Positions 1-8,133 of a DNA stretch of 64,000 bases are shown piece after piece. The DNA is from Candidatus Methanoperedentaceae archaeon GB37 (GTDB lineage: Archaea; Halobacteriota; Methanosarcinia; Methanosarcinales; EX4572-44). The stretch lies in contig LR991653.1 of the NCBI GenBank assembly GCA_905171695.1, forward strand, positions 896,258 to 960,257, in the 5' to 3' direction. Each line of letters starts with the position of its first letter. Position 1 is the first letter of the stretch. The notes beneath the pieces are model-generated. The model was not told where the DNA came from, made no database searches, and saw only the letters and a list, made by a program, of their open reading frames with translations. Made by a program: the position numbers and the translations under genes.

Positions 1-356
1 CGTGGGAGCATCTCGGTGAAGAGATCATAGGTACTGCCATAGATGAAACGATCAGAGATTATATGGTCGCCAGCCCTGACAACCGAGAGGATGGCAGCGC
101 TTATAGCACCCATCCCACTCGCAAAAGCCTTGGCGCTCTCACCGCCTTCAAGGACTGCCATCTTCTCTTCAAAGATTTTTTGCGTGGGGTTGCCGACACG
201 GGAGTAGACAAAACCCGCGCTTCTCCCTTCAAATATATCCTGCATCTCCTTAGGAGTATCAAAGGCGTATGTTGCGGTCTGGTATATCGGAGGAACAACG
301 CCCTTTGCAGGTGTGTACCTTCCAGCGTGCACAGCTTTTGTTGTGAAGCCTTTCAT
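1..356 (-). CDS. PLP-dependent Cys/Met-metabolism enzyme, partial (3' end outside window)
   Basis: Reverse-strand translation from the ATG at 356 gives a 118-residue N-terminus typical of the cystathionine gamma-synthase / O-acetylhomoserine sulfhydrylase / methionine gamma-lyase family: a start like MKGFTTKAVHAG, then VVPPIYQTATYAF, then FVYSRVGNPTQ (the phosphate-side YSR.GNPT motif), an ALEGGESAKAFASGMGAI-like stretch and GDHIISDRFIYGSTY. The frame stays open to base 1, so the Schiff-base lysine lies outside the window. A GGAGAGGGG stretch precedes the start. These cytosolic enzymes make or break C-S bonds in methionine and cysteine metabolism; which reaction applies cannot be decided from the N-terminus. 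It lies just downstream of pheA on the same strand. Confidence 0.85.
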   Translation of the reverse strand, partial: MKGFTTKAVHAGRYTPAKGVVPPIYQTATYAFDTPKEMQDIFEGRSAGFVYSRVGNPTQKIFEEKMAVLEGGESAKAFASGMGAISAAILSVVRAGDHIISDRFIYGSTYDLFTEMLP

Positions 357-424
357 CACAAGAAGACCCCTCTCCTATAACTGGTTGCACCTTGATCTCA
401 TATATAGCTTCTCTTCGGGATTCA

Positions 425-1285
425 TCAAACCCTCTCTGCCGCGGAGTACGAGCCAAGCACTTTCAACATGTCAACATGTTTCTCGATACCATTTAAGAGA
501 CTTTTAACATTTTCATCATCTATTCTGCCCTTGAAATCGATGTAGAAGAGATAATCCTCAAGTGCTTTCTTCGTGGGTCTTGATTCGATCCGTGTGAGAT
601 CGATCCCTCTCGTTGCAAACTCACCGAGAAGCTCGTAGAGTGCGCCTGCCCGGTTCGTCTTCAGATGGAGAATCAAGGAGGTCTTGCAGACCACGCAATC
701 AGTCTCAGAGGCTCCACAGCCAATGACGATGAAACGTGTGAAGTTGCCATGCACGCCTCTCCACCCATTGGAGCGCGTGCCCTCCATCGGATAGAATGGT
801 GCGTCCTGAATACCCCTGCAGATGACTCTGAGCCCATAGGCACGGGCAGACTCGAGGGATGCGATTGCAGCAATCCCTCTCTTCTCAGAGGCAAGCTTTG
901 CAGCGTGTGCCGTTGATTGTACGCCCTCGAGTCGTGCATCCCTGAAGTTGGCACGCAGAAACCTTCGGCACTGTGCAAGGGCTTGAGGATGGGATACGAT
1001 CGTGTGAATCGGTCCATCATCCAGTGCGAGGAGGTTGTGAACCACGGGCACCACTATCTCGGAGACTATCCTGACGCTACTTTCAAGCAGTAGATCCAGC
1101 GTGATGTTCACAGAGCCCTCGATCGAGTTCTCGATCGGAACCACACCATAATCCACCACACCATCGAGCACAGCCTCAACCACATCACTTATCTCGTCAA
1201 AGTAGGAGAGCTCAGAGGAAGAGTTCCACTTTCGCGCAGCAATCTCTGAGAACGTGCCCTCTGGACCGATAACACCAAGACGCAT
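425..1285 (-). CDS. pheA: Prephenate dehydratase
   Basis: 286 residues, the usual length for a monofunctional dehydratase with an ACT domain. It converts prephenate to phenylpyruvate in phenylalanine synthesis. Visible motifs: GPEGTFSE (7-14), VPIENSIEGSV (about 49-59), QSTAHAA (about 122-128), NFTRF with the catalytic Thr (about 182-186), then an ACT domain (about 199-275) with GALYELLGEF and ESRP, the phenylalanine-binding signature, so feedback inhibition by Phe is expected. Between IQD and NFTRF there is an extra stretch of roughly 14-18 residues (FYPMEGTRSNGWRGVHG) that most family members lack. ATG start at the head of the gene; promoter-like A+T-rich DNA lies at about 1305-1325. Confidence 0.95.
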   Translation of the reverse strand: MRLGVIGPEGTFSEIAARKWNSSSELSYFDEISDVVEAVLDGVVDYGVVPIENSIEGSVNITLDLLLESSVRIVSEIVVPVVHNLLALDDGPIHTIVSHPQALAQCRRFLRANFRDARLEGVQSTAHAAKLASEKRGIAAIASLESARAYGLRVICRGIQDAPFYPMEGTRSNGWRGVHGNFTRFIVIGCGASETDCVVCKTSLILHLKTNRAGALYELLGEFATRGIDLTRIESRPTKKALEDYLFYIDFKGRIDDENVKSLLNGIEKHVDMLKVLGSYSAAERV

Positions 1286-1367
1286 ACAACCAAACTTTAG
1301 ATGGCTGTGAGATAAATTATACTTTGCCCAAAAAAGGGTTCAGCACGTATATCAGGCGCTCAAGAGC

Positions 1368-1772
1368 TTATGAGCTTATGTTCAGGAGTATAGTCCAGCT
1401 CACAAGAGAGAAGTCGAGCACCATGAACTCGACATACAACCAGTCCTTCTTACCGAACTTACGAACATTGACACCTACAGAGGGATAGATGAGCCGCTGC
1501 GCATAATAGGCGAGTGCAAGGAGTATAAAGAGTATTGAGAACCACGCATCGCTATGAGCCGTGCCATCATTGATGGCGGCAAAGAGAATAATACCTGCAA
1601 TGATCCCGATCACCCCGGGTATCACCGTCTTTTTGATGCCTTCCGCATACTCTCTATCCGTCTCCACCGGCTGAGTAGCGGTATCCCCGGCAGGTTTTAC
1701 CTCTCTCTCTTCAACCACCGCACTCCCCCGTGGCTCTTCAGTCTTCGTGGTCTTCTTCCTCTTTACCATCAT
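1368..1772 (-). CDS. Small membrane protein, archaeal EMC6-like
   Basis: 134 residues. Residues 1-45 are charged and cytosolic-looking (KRKKTTKTEE...). Hydrophobic segments follow at about 49-66 (VIPGVIGIIAGIILFAAI), 74-92 (WFSILFILLALAYYAQRLI) and 112-132 (VEFMVLDFSLVSWTILLN). The pattern of three helices with KDWLYVEFMVLDF before the last resembles the archaeal EMC6-like family, suspected relatives of a eukaryotic ER membrane-insertase subunit. That match is from memory of the family, not a search. It lies 9 bases downstream of argB on the same strand and probably shares its transcript. Confidence 0.6.
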   Translation of the reverse strand: MMVKRKKTTKTEEPRGSAVVEEREVKPAGDTATQPVETDREYAEGIKKTVIPGVIGIIAGIILFAAINDGTAHSDAWFSILFILLALAYYAQRLIYPSVGVNVRKFGKKDWLYVEFMVLDFSLVSWTILLNISS

Positions 1773-1781
1773 CTCAACTCC

Positions 1782-2666
1782 TTAGTCCTTGTATATCATA
1801 GTTCCGATCCCTTCATCCGTGAAGAGTTCAAGCAGTAGCGAATGCGATCTACTGCCATCGATCAGATGCACTTCAGAAACGCCAGACTCGATTGCGAGAG
1901 AAGCGGCACGTATCTTCGGAATCATCCCACCAGTCACAATCTCATCCCTTATAAGAGCCTCTATCTCAGAGGTTGCAATCTGTGAAATACGGGTCTTCCC
2001 GTCCTGAGGATCCCTGAGCACCCCTGGCACATCTGTCAGCATGATGAGCTTTCGTGCACCGAGCGCCGAGGCGATCTCGCCAGCCACATCATCAGCATTG
2101 ACATTCAGATGATTGCCTCTACCATCCACAGCTATCGGTGAGACGACCGGTATATACCCATGTCCAGTCGTGAGGAGCAGTATCTCAGGATCGATCCTCT
2201 CAGTCTCACCCACCCAGCCAAGATCGACACGATGCTCCTCACCCTCAACCGAGACCGTCATCGGCTCTACTTTTCGCGCAAGTATCAACCCACCATCACC
2301 ACCGTAGAGCCCAAGCCCCCTGCCACCATGCTGATTTATCAGAGAGACTATCTTCGAACTAACATTACCAACGAGGACCATCCGCGCAATCTCAAGAGTT
2401 TCGTCATCCGTTATCCTTAAACCTGCAAAAAACTCGCTTTTCTTGCCCATTAACCTCATCTTCTCCGTTATTTCAGGACCGCCGCCATGCACGATCACAG
2501 GGCGAACACCAATAAAGTGGAGAAGCACAACATCCTGCACGATCTGATCCATGATGCTCTCATCCACTATAGCATGCCCACCAACCTTTATCACCATAAT
2601 AGCACCATGAAACCTGCGGATATACGGCAGCGCCTCAATCAAGACCCTTTCACGGGAGAATGGCAT
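1782..2666 (-). CDS. argB: Acetylglutamate kinase
   Basis: 294 residues, normal for the amino-acid kinase fold. It phosphorylates N-acetylglutamate, the second step of arginine synthesis. Motifs: VIKVGGHAIVD (phosphate-binding Lys and Gly loop), VIVHGGGPEIT (acetylglutamate side), the NVNADDVAGEIASALGA segment and LIMLTDVPGVLRD (ATP site), with TGGMIPKI near the C-terminus. The ATG at 2666 fits the family start (the ARG B N-terminus begins just before the first helix). No other arg gene is in the window. Upstream, 2722-2972, sits a decayed insertion element. Confidence 0.96.
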   Translation of the reverse strand: MPFSRERVLIEALPYIRRFHGAIMVIKVGGHAIVDESIMDQIVQDVVLLHFIGVRPVIVHGGGPEITEKMRLMGKKSEFFAGLRITDDETLEIARMVLVGNVSSKIVSLINQHGGRGLGLYGGDGGLILARKVEPMTVSVEGEEHRVDLGWVGETERIDPEILLLTTGHGYIPVVSPIAVDGRGNHLNVNADDVAGEIASALGARKLIMLTDVPGVLRDPQDGKTRISQIATSEIEALIRDEIVTGGMIPKIRAASLAIESGVSEVHLIDGSRSHSLLLELFTDEGIGTMIYKD

Positions 2667-2721
2667 CGAAACACCTAACGTAGCATCAACTAATAAAACT
2701 TACCATACGCCGAGGCGGACC

Positions 2722-2972
2722 TGTCCACTTAACATAAACACCACCCCAACCGATTATAATAAAGCATAAAGAGTTTACAGAGGTTTTTAGATACCGGATG
2801 AAGCCAGAGAGAGAATTCTGGCAGTCCTCCCGAGAGAAGACGTCTGAAGTACAGGTTGCAATACCCAGAACCTTAACCTCGAAAGGCACCTTTATTCCTC
2901 TCAAACACCCACAACCTCAACTCTTTGACAATCTCCCTTACCCTCAGCAATATTTATAATCTGATGTGGACA
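2722..2972 (-). mobile_element. 251-bp internally deleted derivative of the IS6-like element (MITE-like)
   Basis: The ends match the other copies: TGTCCACTTAACATAAAC at 2722 and, reversed, GTCCACATCAGATTATAAAT at the 2972 end. The roughly 60 bases of the 3' end are joined directly to the 5' third of the transposase gene (shared tracts CCGGATGAAGCCAGAGAG and GAATTCTGGCAGTCCTCC, also at 35260-35290). The DDE core is gone, so it cannot encode a transposase and could only move in trans. It fills most of the 378-base interval between argB and serB; the remainder (2973-3044) holds the start region of serB. Confidence 0.75.
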
Positions 2973-3044
2973 CGTCCTGCAGGTGGATGGAAAAGGTTAA
3001 TAGGGATGTGCGCAACTTAGTTTGAACGAAACTTGGGTGTTTTA

Positions 3045-3734
3045 ATGAGCTCACACGCTTGCAGTGGCAAGTATACACGTTTGATCGTTTTTGATATGGA
3101 CAGCACACTCATAGATGCCGAGACGATTGACGAGCTTGCAAAGGCGGCTGGCGTTGGTGAGGAGGTTGCTGAGATAACGCGACGTGCTATGAATGGTGAG
3201 ATGGATTATGGTGAGGCTCTTCGCAAGAGGGTTTTATTACTCAAGGGTCTGAGTGTGAAGAGAGCCGTTGAGGCTACTATGCGGATACGGTACAATCCTG
3301 GTGCAGAAGAGCTCGTTCGCAGGGTGAAGTCACTTGGCTACATAACTGCTATGATATCAGGCGGGTTTACGTTGTCTGCTGATCGTGTTGGTGAAGAGCT
3401 TGGGATGGACTATGTCTATTCTAACGAGCTCGTGGTTGATCGTGGCGTTCTCACTGGAGAGGTGAGAGGGCCTCTCTTAGAGCATGACTCGAAGATGAAG
3501 GTGCTCATGCAGATCGCGAAGCAGGAAGGTGTTGATTATAGGCGGTGCATCGTGATAGGGGACGGTGCAAACGATATCCAGTTGTTCAAGAAAGCGGGTT
3601 ATAGGATTGCCTTCAACTCAAAGCCTGTGCTGCAGAAGTATGCAGACGTGGTGGTTGAAGGTAATGATCTGCGCAAAGTGATTCCGATCATTGAAGCCCT
3701 TGATTTAGCAATGACACTGGACAGTTCATTATGA
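3045..3734 (+). CDS. serB: Phosphoserine phosphatase
   Basis: 229 residues from the ATG at 3045; a TTG at 3033 would add four residues, but a GGGTG stretch 5-9 bases before the ATG favours the shorter form. HAD-superfamily motifs are in order: DMDST with the nucleophile Asp (about 17-21), SGG (motif II, about 106-108), a conserved Lys in the HDSKMKVL segment, and VIGDGANDIQLFKKAG (motif III). The cap insertion between motif I and II (ETIDELAKAAGVGEEV) is typical of SerB. It removes phosphate from phosphoserine, the last step of serine synthesis. A 30-codon ORF and a coiled-coil gene follow closely on the same strand. Confidence 0.93.
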   Translation: MSSHACSGKYTRLIVFDMDSTLIDAETIDELAKAAGVGEEVAEITRRAMNGEMDYGEALRKRVLLLKGLSVKRAVEATMRIRYNPGAEELVRRVKSLGYITAMISGGFTLSADRVGEELGMDYVYSNELVVDRGVLTGEVRGPLLEHDSKMKVLMQIAKQEGVDYRRCIVIGDGANDIQLFKKAGYRIAFNSKPVLQKYADVVVEGNDLRKVIPIIEALDLAMTLDSSL

Positions 3735-3741
3735 AGCAATT

Positions 3742-3834
3742 ATGAAGCAGAGTGAGTACCAGCCACCCTGGTTGGTGGAGGAGGATGTACCAGTCGATGC
3801 TGAGACACCTCTTAGGGAATCGGAGGATACCTGA
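3742..3834 (+). CDS. Possible 30-residue peptide between serB and the coiled-coil gene
   Basis: ATG at 3742, TGA at 3832-3834. The peptide is acidic and Pro-rich (starts MKQSEYQPPWLVEEDVP). It begins 7 bases after the serB stop and ends 2 bases before the next ATG, so the three frames would be translated in series. The tight spacing and GT-poor, ordinary codon use are the only arguments; there is no recognisable family. It may instead be a short leader. Confidence 0.4.
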   Translation: MKQSEYQPPWLVEEDVPVDAETPLRESEDT

Positions 3835-3836
3835 GA

Positions 3837-4697
3837 ATGTTGGAAGAGATGGAAAGACGCAAGAACGAGTTACGAGAGAAGTCAGAAGAGTTCAAGAAGA
3901 AGAGGAATGAACTGAATATTGAAGCAAGCGCGCTTGCTGCGAAGCGGAACGATCTGAACGCGAAGACCAAGGAACTGGTTGAAGAGGCTCAGAAGCTCAA
4001 AGAGAAACGAGACGAGAACAATCTGAAAGTCAGCGAGAACAAGAAGAAGAGAGACCTGCTGAACGAGAAAGCAAACAAGATCTATGCCGAGATTGATAGG
4101 ATACGCAGAAGCTTGAACCTAGCAGACGGTCCTGCTCTCAAGGAGTTGAACCGAGAGATCGATCGCCTTGAGTTCAAACAACAGACCGAGGTCATGTCGC
4201 CAGCAAAGGAGCGTGAACTGGTGGAGACCATCGCAAGCATGAGGGATGAATTCAGGCGTAAGAAGGAGCAGCTCGAGGAGAACGTTGAACTGCGAGACCT
4301 CTTGAGAGAGGCTCAGAGATTGAGGGATGAAGCGTCAAAGCACCATGAGCTGGTTAGAGAGTACGCGGATCTGGCACAGGAGTATCATGATCGGATGGTG
4401 GAAGTATTCAAGCAAGCCGACGCCACCCGAGCCGAGTCAGACAGAGTTCACAGGGAATTTATAAAGGTTCAGGAGAATGCCGACAAACAACACCAGCTCT
4501 TCATACAGACACAGAAAGAGATTCGTGACTTCAACAAGGTCATTCTTGCCATCAAACGAAAGACGAAGGCTCGTCAAACGATGATTGCAAGAGAGAGTGC
4601 TGTTAAAACGGCAAAAGATATCTATGACAGGTTTAAACAGGGAGAGAAACTCGATACTGAGGCGATCATGCTCCTGCAACGCGCAAAACTCATATAG
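3837..4697 (+). CDS. Archaeal coiled-coil protein (COG1340-like)
   Basis: 286 residues composed almost entirely of Lys/Glu/Arg-rich heptads (for example LNEKANKIYAEIDRIRR, LREAQRLRDEASKHHEL) with one break near 95-105 (LNLADGPALKELN). No transmembrane segment, enzyme motif or signal peptide. This matches the archaeal coiled-coil family sometimes mis-annotated as phosphoserine phosphatase because of its common place beside serB; here it is likewise just downstream of serB. The function is unknown; a structural or RNA/ribosome-associated role is only speculation. It stops with TAG, one of several ordinary genes here that do. Confidence 0.8.
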   Translation: MLEEMERRKNELREKSEEFKKKRNELNIEASALAAKRNDLNAKTKELVEEAQKLKEKRDENNLKVSENKKKRDLLNEKANKIYAEIDRIRRSLNLADGPALKELNREIDRLEFKQQTEVMSPAKERELVETIASMRDEFRRKKEQLEENVELRDLLREAQRLRDEASKHHELVREYADLAQEYHDRMVEVFKQADATRAESDRVHREFIKVQENADKQHQLFIQTQKEIRDFNKVILAIKRKTKARQTMIARESAVKTAKDIYDRFKQGEKLDTEAIMLLQRAKLI

Positions 4698-4706
4698 AGA
4701 GTGACG

Positions 4707-5336
4707 ATGAACGAAGGGACAACCACCTGTTACAACGTGAGCTGGGAGAGATCCTTCCACCTTGCAGCAAGCCTCGCGAGCAGTATAAAGAGAGATGGGT
4801 ACGTACCTGATCTCATCATCGCAATCTCGCGAGGAGGACTTGTGCCTGCAAGGATCGTGGCAGATTTCATGCTCCAGAGAGAACTCATCTGCCTCAGAGC
4901 CGAACACTGGGGCGTTGGGGAGAAGATGCCAGAACGAGTGAAGATCAGAGGGAGCACACCAGAACTCAGGTCAAAGAAGGTGCTGGTCGTTGACGATGTG
5001 GCAGATAGCGGAGACACACTGAGAGAGATCACAAAATACCTGAGAGAAGAGGGCGCCGATCAGGTTAAAACAGCCGTACTCCACTACAAGAAGATATCTA
5101 CCTTCAAACCAGAGTATTGGGCAGAAGAGATGGATGAATGGTTATGGATCGTATACCCCTGGTCGATATACGAAGATACCACACACTTCATAAGAGAGAT
5201 AATAAGAGAGCGACCAAGGGTAGAGACCGAGCAGATTCAAGACCTGCTCAACAGAAACTACAAACTCGAGATCGACAAAAGATTACTCACAACCATCCTC
5301 ACCGAGATGAGACTTGACGGCATGATTCATCAATAA
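4707..5336 (+). CDS. Phosphoribosyltransferase (COG2236-like)
   Basis: 209 residues from the ATG at 4707; GTG at 4701 is an alternative. The PRPP-binding loop VLVVDDVADSGDTL (about 92-105) is intact, and ISRGGLVPARIVAD (about 33-46) is the other PRTase landmark. The C-terminal 55 residues (REIIRERPRVETEQIQDLL...) look like a helical winged-helix-type extension. The family is usually annotated as hypoxanthine/xanthine or other purine PRTase; the base specificity cannot be read. It begins 10 bases after the coiled-coil gene and is followed 22 bases later by aspS. Confidence 0.85.
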   Translation: MNEGTTTCYNVSWERSFHLAASLASSIKRDGYVPDLIIAISRGGLVPARIVADFMLQRELICLRAEHWGVGEKMPERVKIRGSTPELRSKKVLVVDDVADSGDTLREITKYLREEGADQVKTAVLHYKKISTFKPEYWAEEMDEWLWIVYPWSIYEDTTHFIREIIRERPRVETEQIQDLLNRNYKLEIDKRLLTTILTEMRLDGMIHQ

Positions 5337-5358
5337 GCAGGTACCTTGAGGTAGTTGA

Positions 5359-6678
5359 ATGCATTCTGAGAGAAGAGACTACACAGACCAGATCACACCT
5401 GAGATGGGATCGGAAGAGGTCACTATTGCAGGCTGGGTGCACGAAATACGCGATCTTGGCGGGATAATCTTCATGCTGGTGCGGGATCGTGAAGGTATTG
5501 CACAGGTAACGCTCTTCAAAAAGACCACTCCTCCTAGACTCGTCAGTGCTGTAAAGAGCCTCAGCCGAGAGTCTGTTGTAACGGTCAGAGGCAGAGTGAA
5601 GCCTGAGAAGAAAGCCCCTGGTGGATACGAGATCGTACCAGATGAGATTCAATTGTTGAGCAAGGCTGCGTCACCGCTCCCGATGGACACCACTGGAAAG
5701 GTTGATGCAGACCTTGAGACCAGACTCGATTCACGATTCATAGACCTTCGAAGACCAGAAGTCCACGCGATATTCAGGATCAGACACCACGTTCTCCAGA
5801 GCGTGAGAAGCTTTCTCACAAGCGAAGGCTTCATCGAGGTCACCACCCCAAAGGTGGTTGCAACGGCAACAGAAGGCGGGACAGCACTCTTCCCGATCAC
5901 ATACTTCGAGAGAGAAGCATTCCTGAACCAGAGCCCCCAGCTATTCAAACAGATGTTAATGTCAGCAGGCTTTGACCGTGTATTCGAGATCGGACCGATA
6001 TTCCGTGCAGAGGAACACGACACCCGCAAACACTTAAATGAGGTCACATCGATCGATATTGAAGCAAGCTTCGCAGACCACAACGATGTGATGAAGATCC
6101 TCGAACGGCTCATCACACACGTCTACACCGAGGTCTGCAGAGACGCAGAGAAGTCTCTCAACAGGCTGAAGGTCACCCCCGAGATCTCAGAGCCACCATT
6201 CGAACGATTAAAGTATGCCGAAGCGATCGAGATCGCAAGAGAGGGGGGAGAAGAACTCGTTTGGGGTGAAGACCTGACCACAGCCGCAGAAACAATCATC
6301 GGAGAAGTGATCCATGAAACCACGAAGGCAAATCACTACTTCATAATAGACTGGCCAACAGAGACAAAACCGTTCTACGCCATGCCACATGAGAACGAAC
6401 CCGAGATAAGCAAAGCCTTCGACCTCATGCACAGAAACATCGAGATCTCATCAGGCGCACAGCGAATCCACAACGCCGAACAACTCACAGAACGAATAAA
6501 AGAACAAGGACTCGAACCCGAAAGCTTTGAATCCTACCTCAAACCATTCAAATACGGAATACCACCACACGCAGGATGGGGACTTGGATTAGAACGACTA
6601 CTCATGACACTACTCAACATAGAAAACATCAGAAACACCGTACTCTTCCCAAGAGACCGAAAACGCCTCTCACCATAA
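5359..6678 (+). CDS. aspS: Aspartyl-tRNA synthetase, archaeal type
   Basis: 439 residues, the compact archaeal length. N-terminal OB-fold anticodon-binding domain (about 18-105, with [15 protein letters not shown]), then a class II core: [18 protein letters not shown], motif 2 [25 protein letters not shown], and motif 3 [14 protein letters not shown] near the C-terminus. It charges tRNA-Asp; whether it also charges tRNA-Asn is not decidable here. The ATG follows a good GAGGT Shine-Dalgarno stretch at about 5347. The coding strand goes from G/T-rich at the 5' end to strongly A/C-rich in the last 250 bases. Confidence 0.96.
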   Translation: MHSERRDYTDQITPEMGSEEVTIAGWVHEIRDLGGIIFMLVRDREGIAQVTLFKKTTPPRLVSAVKSLSRESVVTVRGRVKPEKKAPGGYEIVPDEIQLLSKAASPLPMDTTGKVDADLETRLDSRFIDLRRPEVHAIFRIRHHVLQSVRSFLTSEGFIEVTTPKVVATATEGGTALFPITYFEREAFLNQSPQLFKQMLMSAGFDRVFEIGPIFRAEEHDTRKHLNEVTSIDIEASFADHNDVMKILERLITHVYTEVCRDAEKSLNRLKVTPEISEPPFERLKYAEAIEIAREGGEELVWGEDLTTAAETIIGEVIHETTKANHYFIIDWPTETKPFYAMPHENEPEISKAFDLMHRNIEISSGAQRIHNAEQLTERIKEQGLEPESFESYLKPFKYGIPPHAGWGLGLERLLMTLLNIENIRNTVLFPRDRKRLSP

Positions 6679-6698
6679 AAGAGAGAGACGTGAAGCAC

Positions 6699-7655
6699 TC
6701 AAGACCTCTTCGCACTCTCACCACTCACTGTGTACCGACTATACCCCGATGCGAAGATCGGGTTGATCTTCAGAGTCTTTATAAGATACTTCGTATCTTC
6801 ACCCGTCAGTGGTTGTTCTTCAGCCGGAGGTGTCGTCTTTGCTCCGCTCTTAGCATAGATAACTCCTCCCACCATCTTCGACCCGGCATAACTTCCAATC
6901 TTGCCACCGACAACAATCGTTCCACTCTTCATCTCAGTGCCCGTGAACTCACCACTCCTACCATCGACTATCACCGTTCCACCCTGGAGCACAACTCCCG
7001 TCATCATACCAGCATTACCATGGACATGAATGGTACCCCTTCGCATCAAGATGCCCGTGCTCAGACCAACGTCATTCTTGACCTCAATCAACACATCTCT
7101 TCTACAGCGTGCACCAACAGTATTTCGCATCACACCATCTGCAAGTAAGAAGCGTTCACCATCGAAAGTATTGCCTCCAAGTAGCTCATCATCCCCAAGT
7201 CCATTATGAACAATCTCAGTTATAGAGCGAAACTTCCGATAACCAGAAACCTCCGATGTTACCTCCACAACATTGCCCCATGGTTCGCTCACGCTCCCCT
7301 TCACATAGATATTGCCAGCACACATGGCAACACCCCAGCCGAACGACTCAGATCTTATATTCCCATCAACGAAGATACTCCCGGTCCCCTCAATGAAGCC
7401 ACCACTCCCCCCAAAATAGAAGAGATCCACCCCCATACTCGACGCAAGCTGCTTTCCACAATCTCCCTTAATGTGAATATCTGTACCATCAGAAAGTGCA
7501 TCAACAAGGTCGCGATAGGTGTACTCGGTTCCATCCTGATTCGGTATAACACTGTCAGGTTCCAATTTACTTCCCCTATGCTGCCAGTAGAAGTTATACG
7601 TGAAGTCACAGAGATAGTCCACAGGCGCACTCAAACAAAGCTCAATCGATCCCAT
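6699..7655 (-). CDS. GXGXG beta-helix protein (glutamate synthase domain 3 / FwdC-like)
   Basis: 318 residues from the ATG at 7655 (GGTGAT 5 bases upstream; GTG at 7664 also possible). It consists of repeated GxIxVxGxxG rungs: GTGSIFVDGNI, AGNIYVKGSV, RGTIHVHGNAG, GGTVIVDGRSGEF, SGTIVVGGKIGSYAG, GGVIYAKSG. This is the right-handed helix fold shared by the C-terminal domain of glutamate synthase and formylmethanofuran dehydrogenase subunit C. No glutamate-synthase or fwd partner genes are adjacent, so the assignment to either complex is open. The C-terminal tail (YLIKTLKINPIFASGYSRY) follows the rungs. It converges on aspS with a 20-base gap. Confidence 0.75.
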   Translation of the reverse strand: MGSIELCLSAPVDYLCDFTYNFYWQHRGSKLEPDSVIPNQDGTEYTYRDLVDALSDGTDIHIKGDCGKQLASSMGVDLFYFGGSGGFIEGTGSIFVDGNIRSESFGWGVAMCAGNIYVKGSVSEPWGNVVEVTSEVSGYRKFRSITEIVHNGLGDDELLGGNTFDGERFLLADGVMRNTVGARCRRDVLIEVKNDVGLSTGILMRRGTIHVHGNAGMMTGVVLQGGTVIVDGRSGEFTGTEMKSGTIVVGGKIGSYAGSKMVGGVIYAKSGAKTTPPAEEQPLTGEDTKYLIKTLKINPIFASGYSRYTVSGESAKRS

Positions 7656-7839
7656 CAAAATCACCCAACGTCACAAGAGATACCTCCCTTCACCTATCCT
7701 TCACTTATATCTCTTCAGTTATATTACTACAATAGAACGGATATGTAAAGTTTTCCATGATAGCGCCATACCCAACAGCACCCCACTACATTCCATCGTA
7801 TTGTCTTCCTCTCTTCTCTTTTTTTCTTTTCTTGTTTTG

Positions 7840-8127
7840 TTATTTTTTCTTTTGTGTTGTTGTTTGTGTGATTGTGCGTTGTGTTATTTGTGCTTGGGGT
7901 GTTGTGGGTGTGTGTGTTCCGCCTGTTGTTGTGTGGTTGCATTTGGTGCATTTCCAGATTCCTGTGTGGGTGCGTTGTAGTGTGTTGTGTTTGCATTGTG
8001 GGCATTTGTATTTTTGTTTGGTTCTTGCTTCTATTGTTGCTGTTATTCTTCTGAGTTTTCTTCCGTATCGTGCTCCGTATCTTCCGCTTGTTCCGGTTTT
8101 CTTTCCTTTCTTCTTCTGTTGTGTCAT
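7840..8127 (-). CDS. rpl37ae: Ribosomal protein L37Ae (L43e)
   Basis: 95 residues with the family start (GTSGRYGARYGRKLRR) and a C2C2 zinc finger: CPQC (about 42-45) and CTKC (about 60-63). It is part of the large subunit. After the finger the protein carries an unusual tail of Thr/Gln/Pro ending in KKK (about 66-95), whose DNA is nearly all A and C on the coding strand. It is the last gene of the psmA-SBDS-exosome cluster, a gene order conserved in archaea; rpoP, often next, is not present. Confidence 0.92.
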   Translation of the reverse strand: MTQQKKKGKKTGTSGRYGARYGRKLRRITATIEARTKQKYKCPQCKHNTLQRTHTGIWKCTKCNHTTTGGTHTPTTPQAQITQRTITQTTTQKKK

Positions 8128-8133
8128 CTCTTT

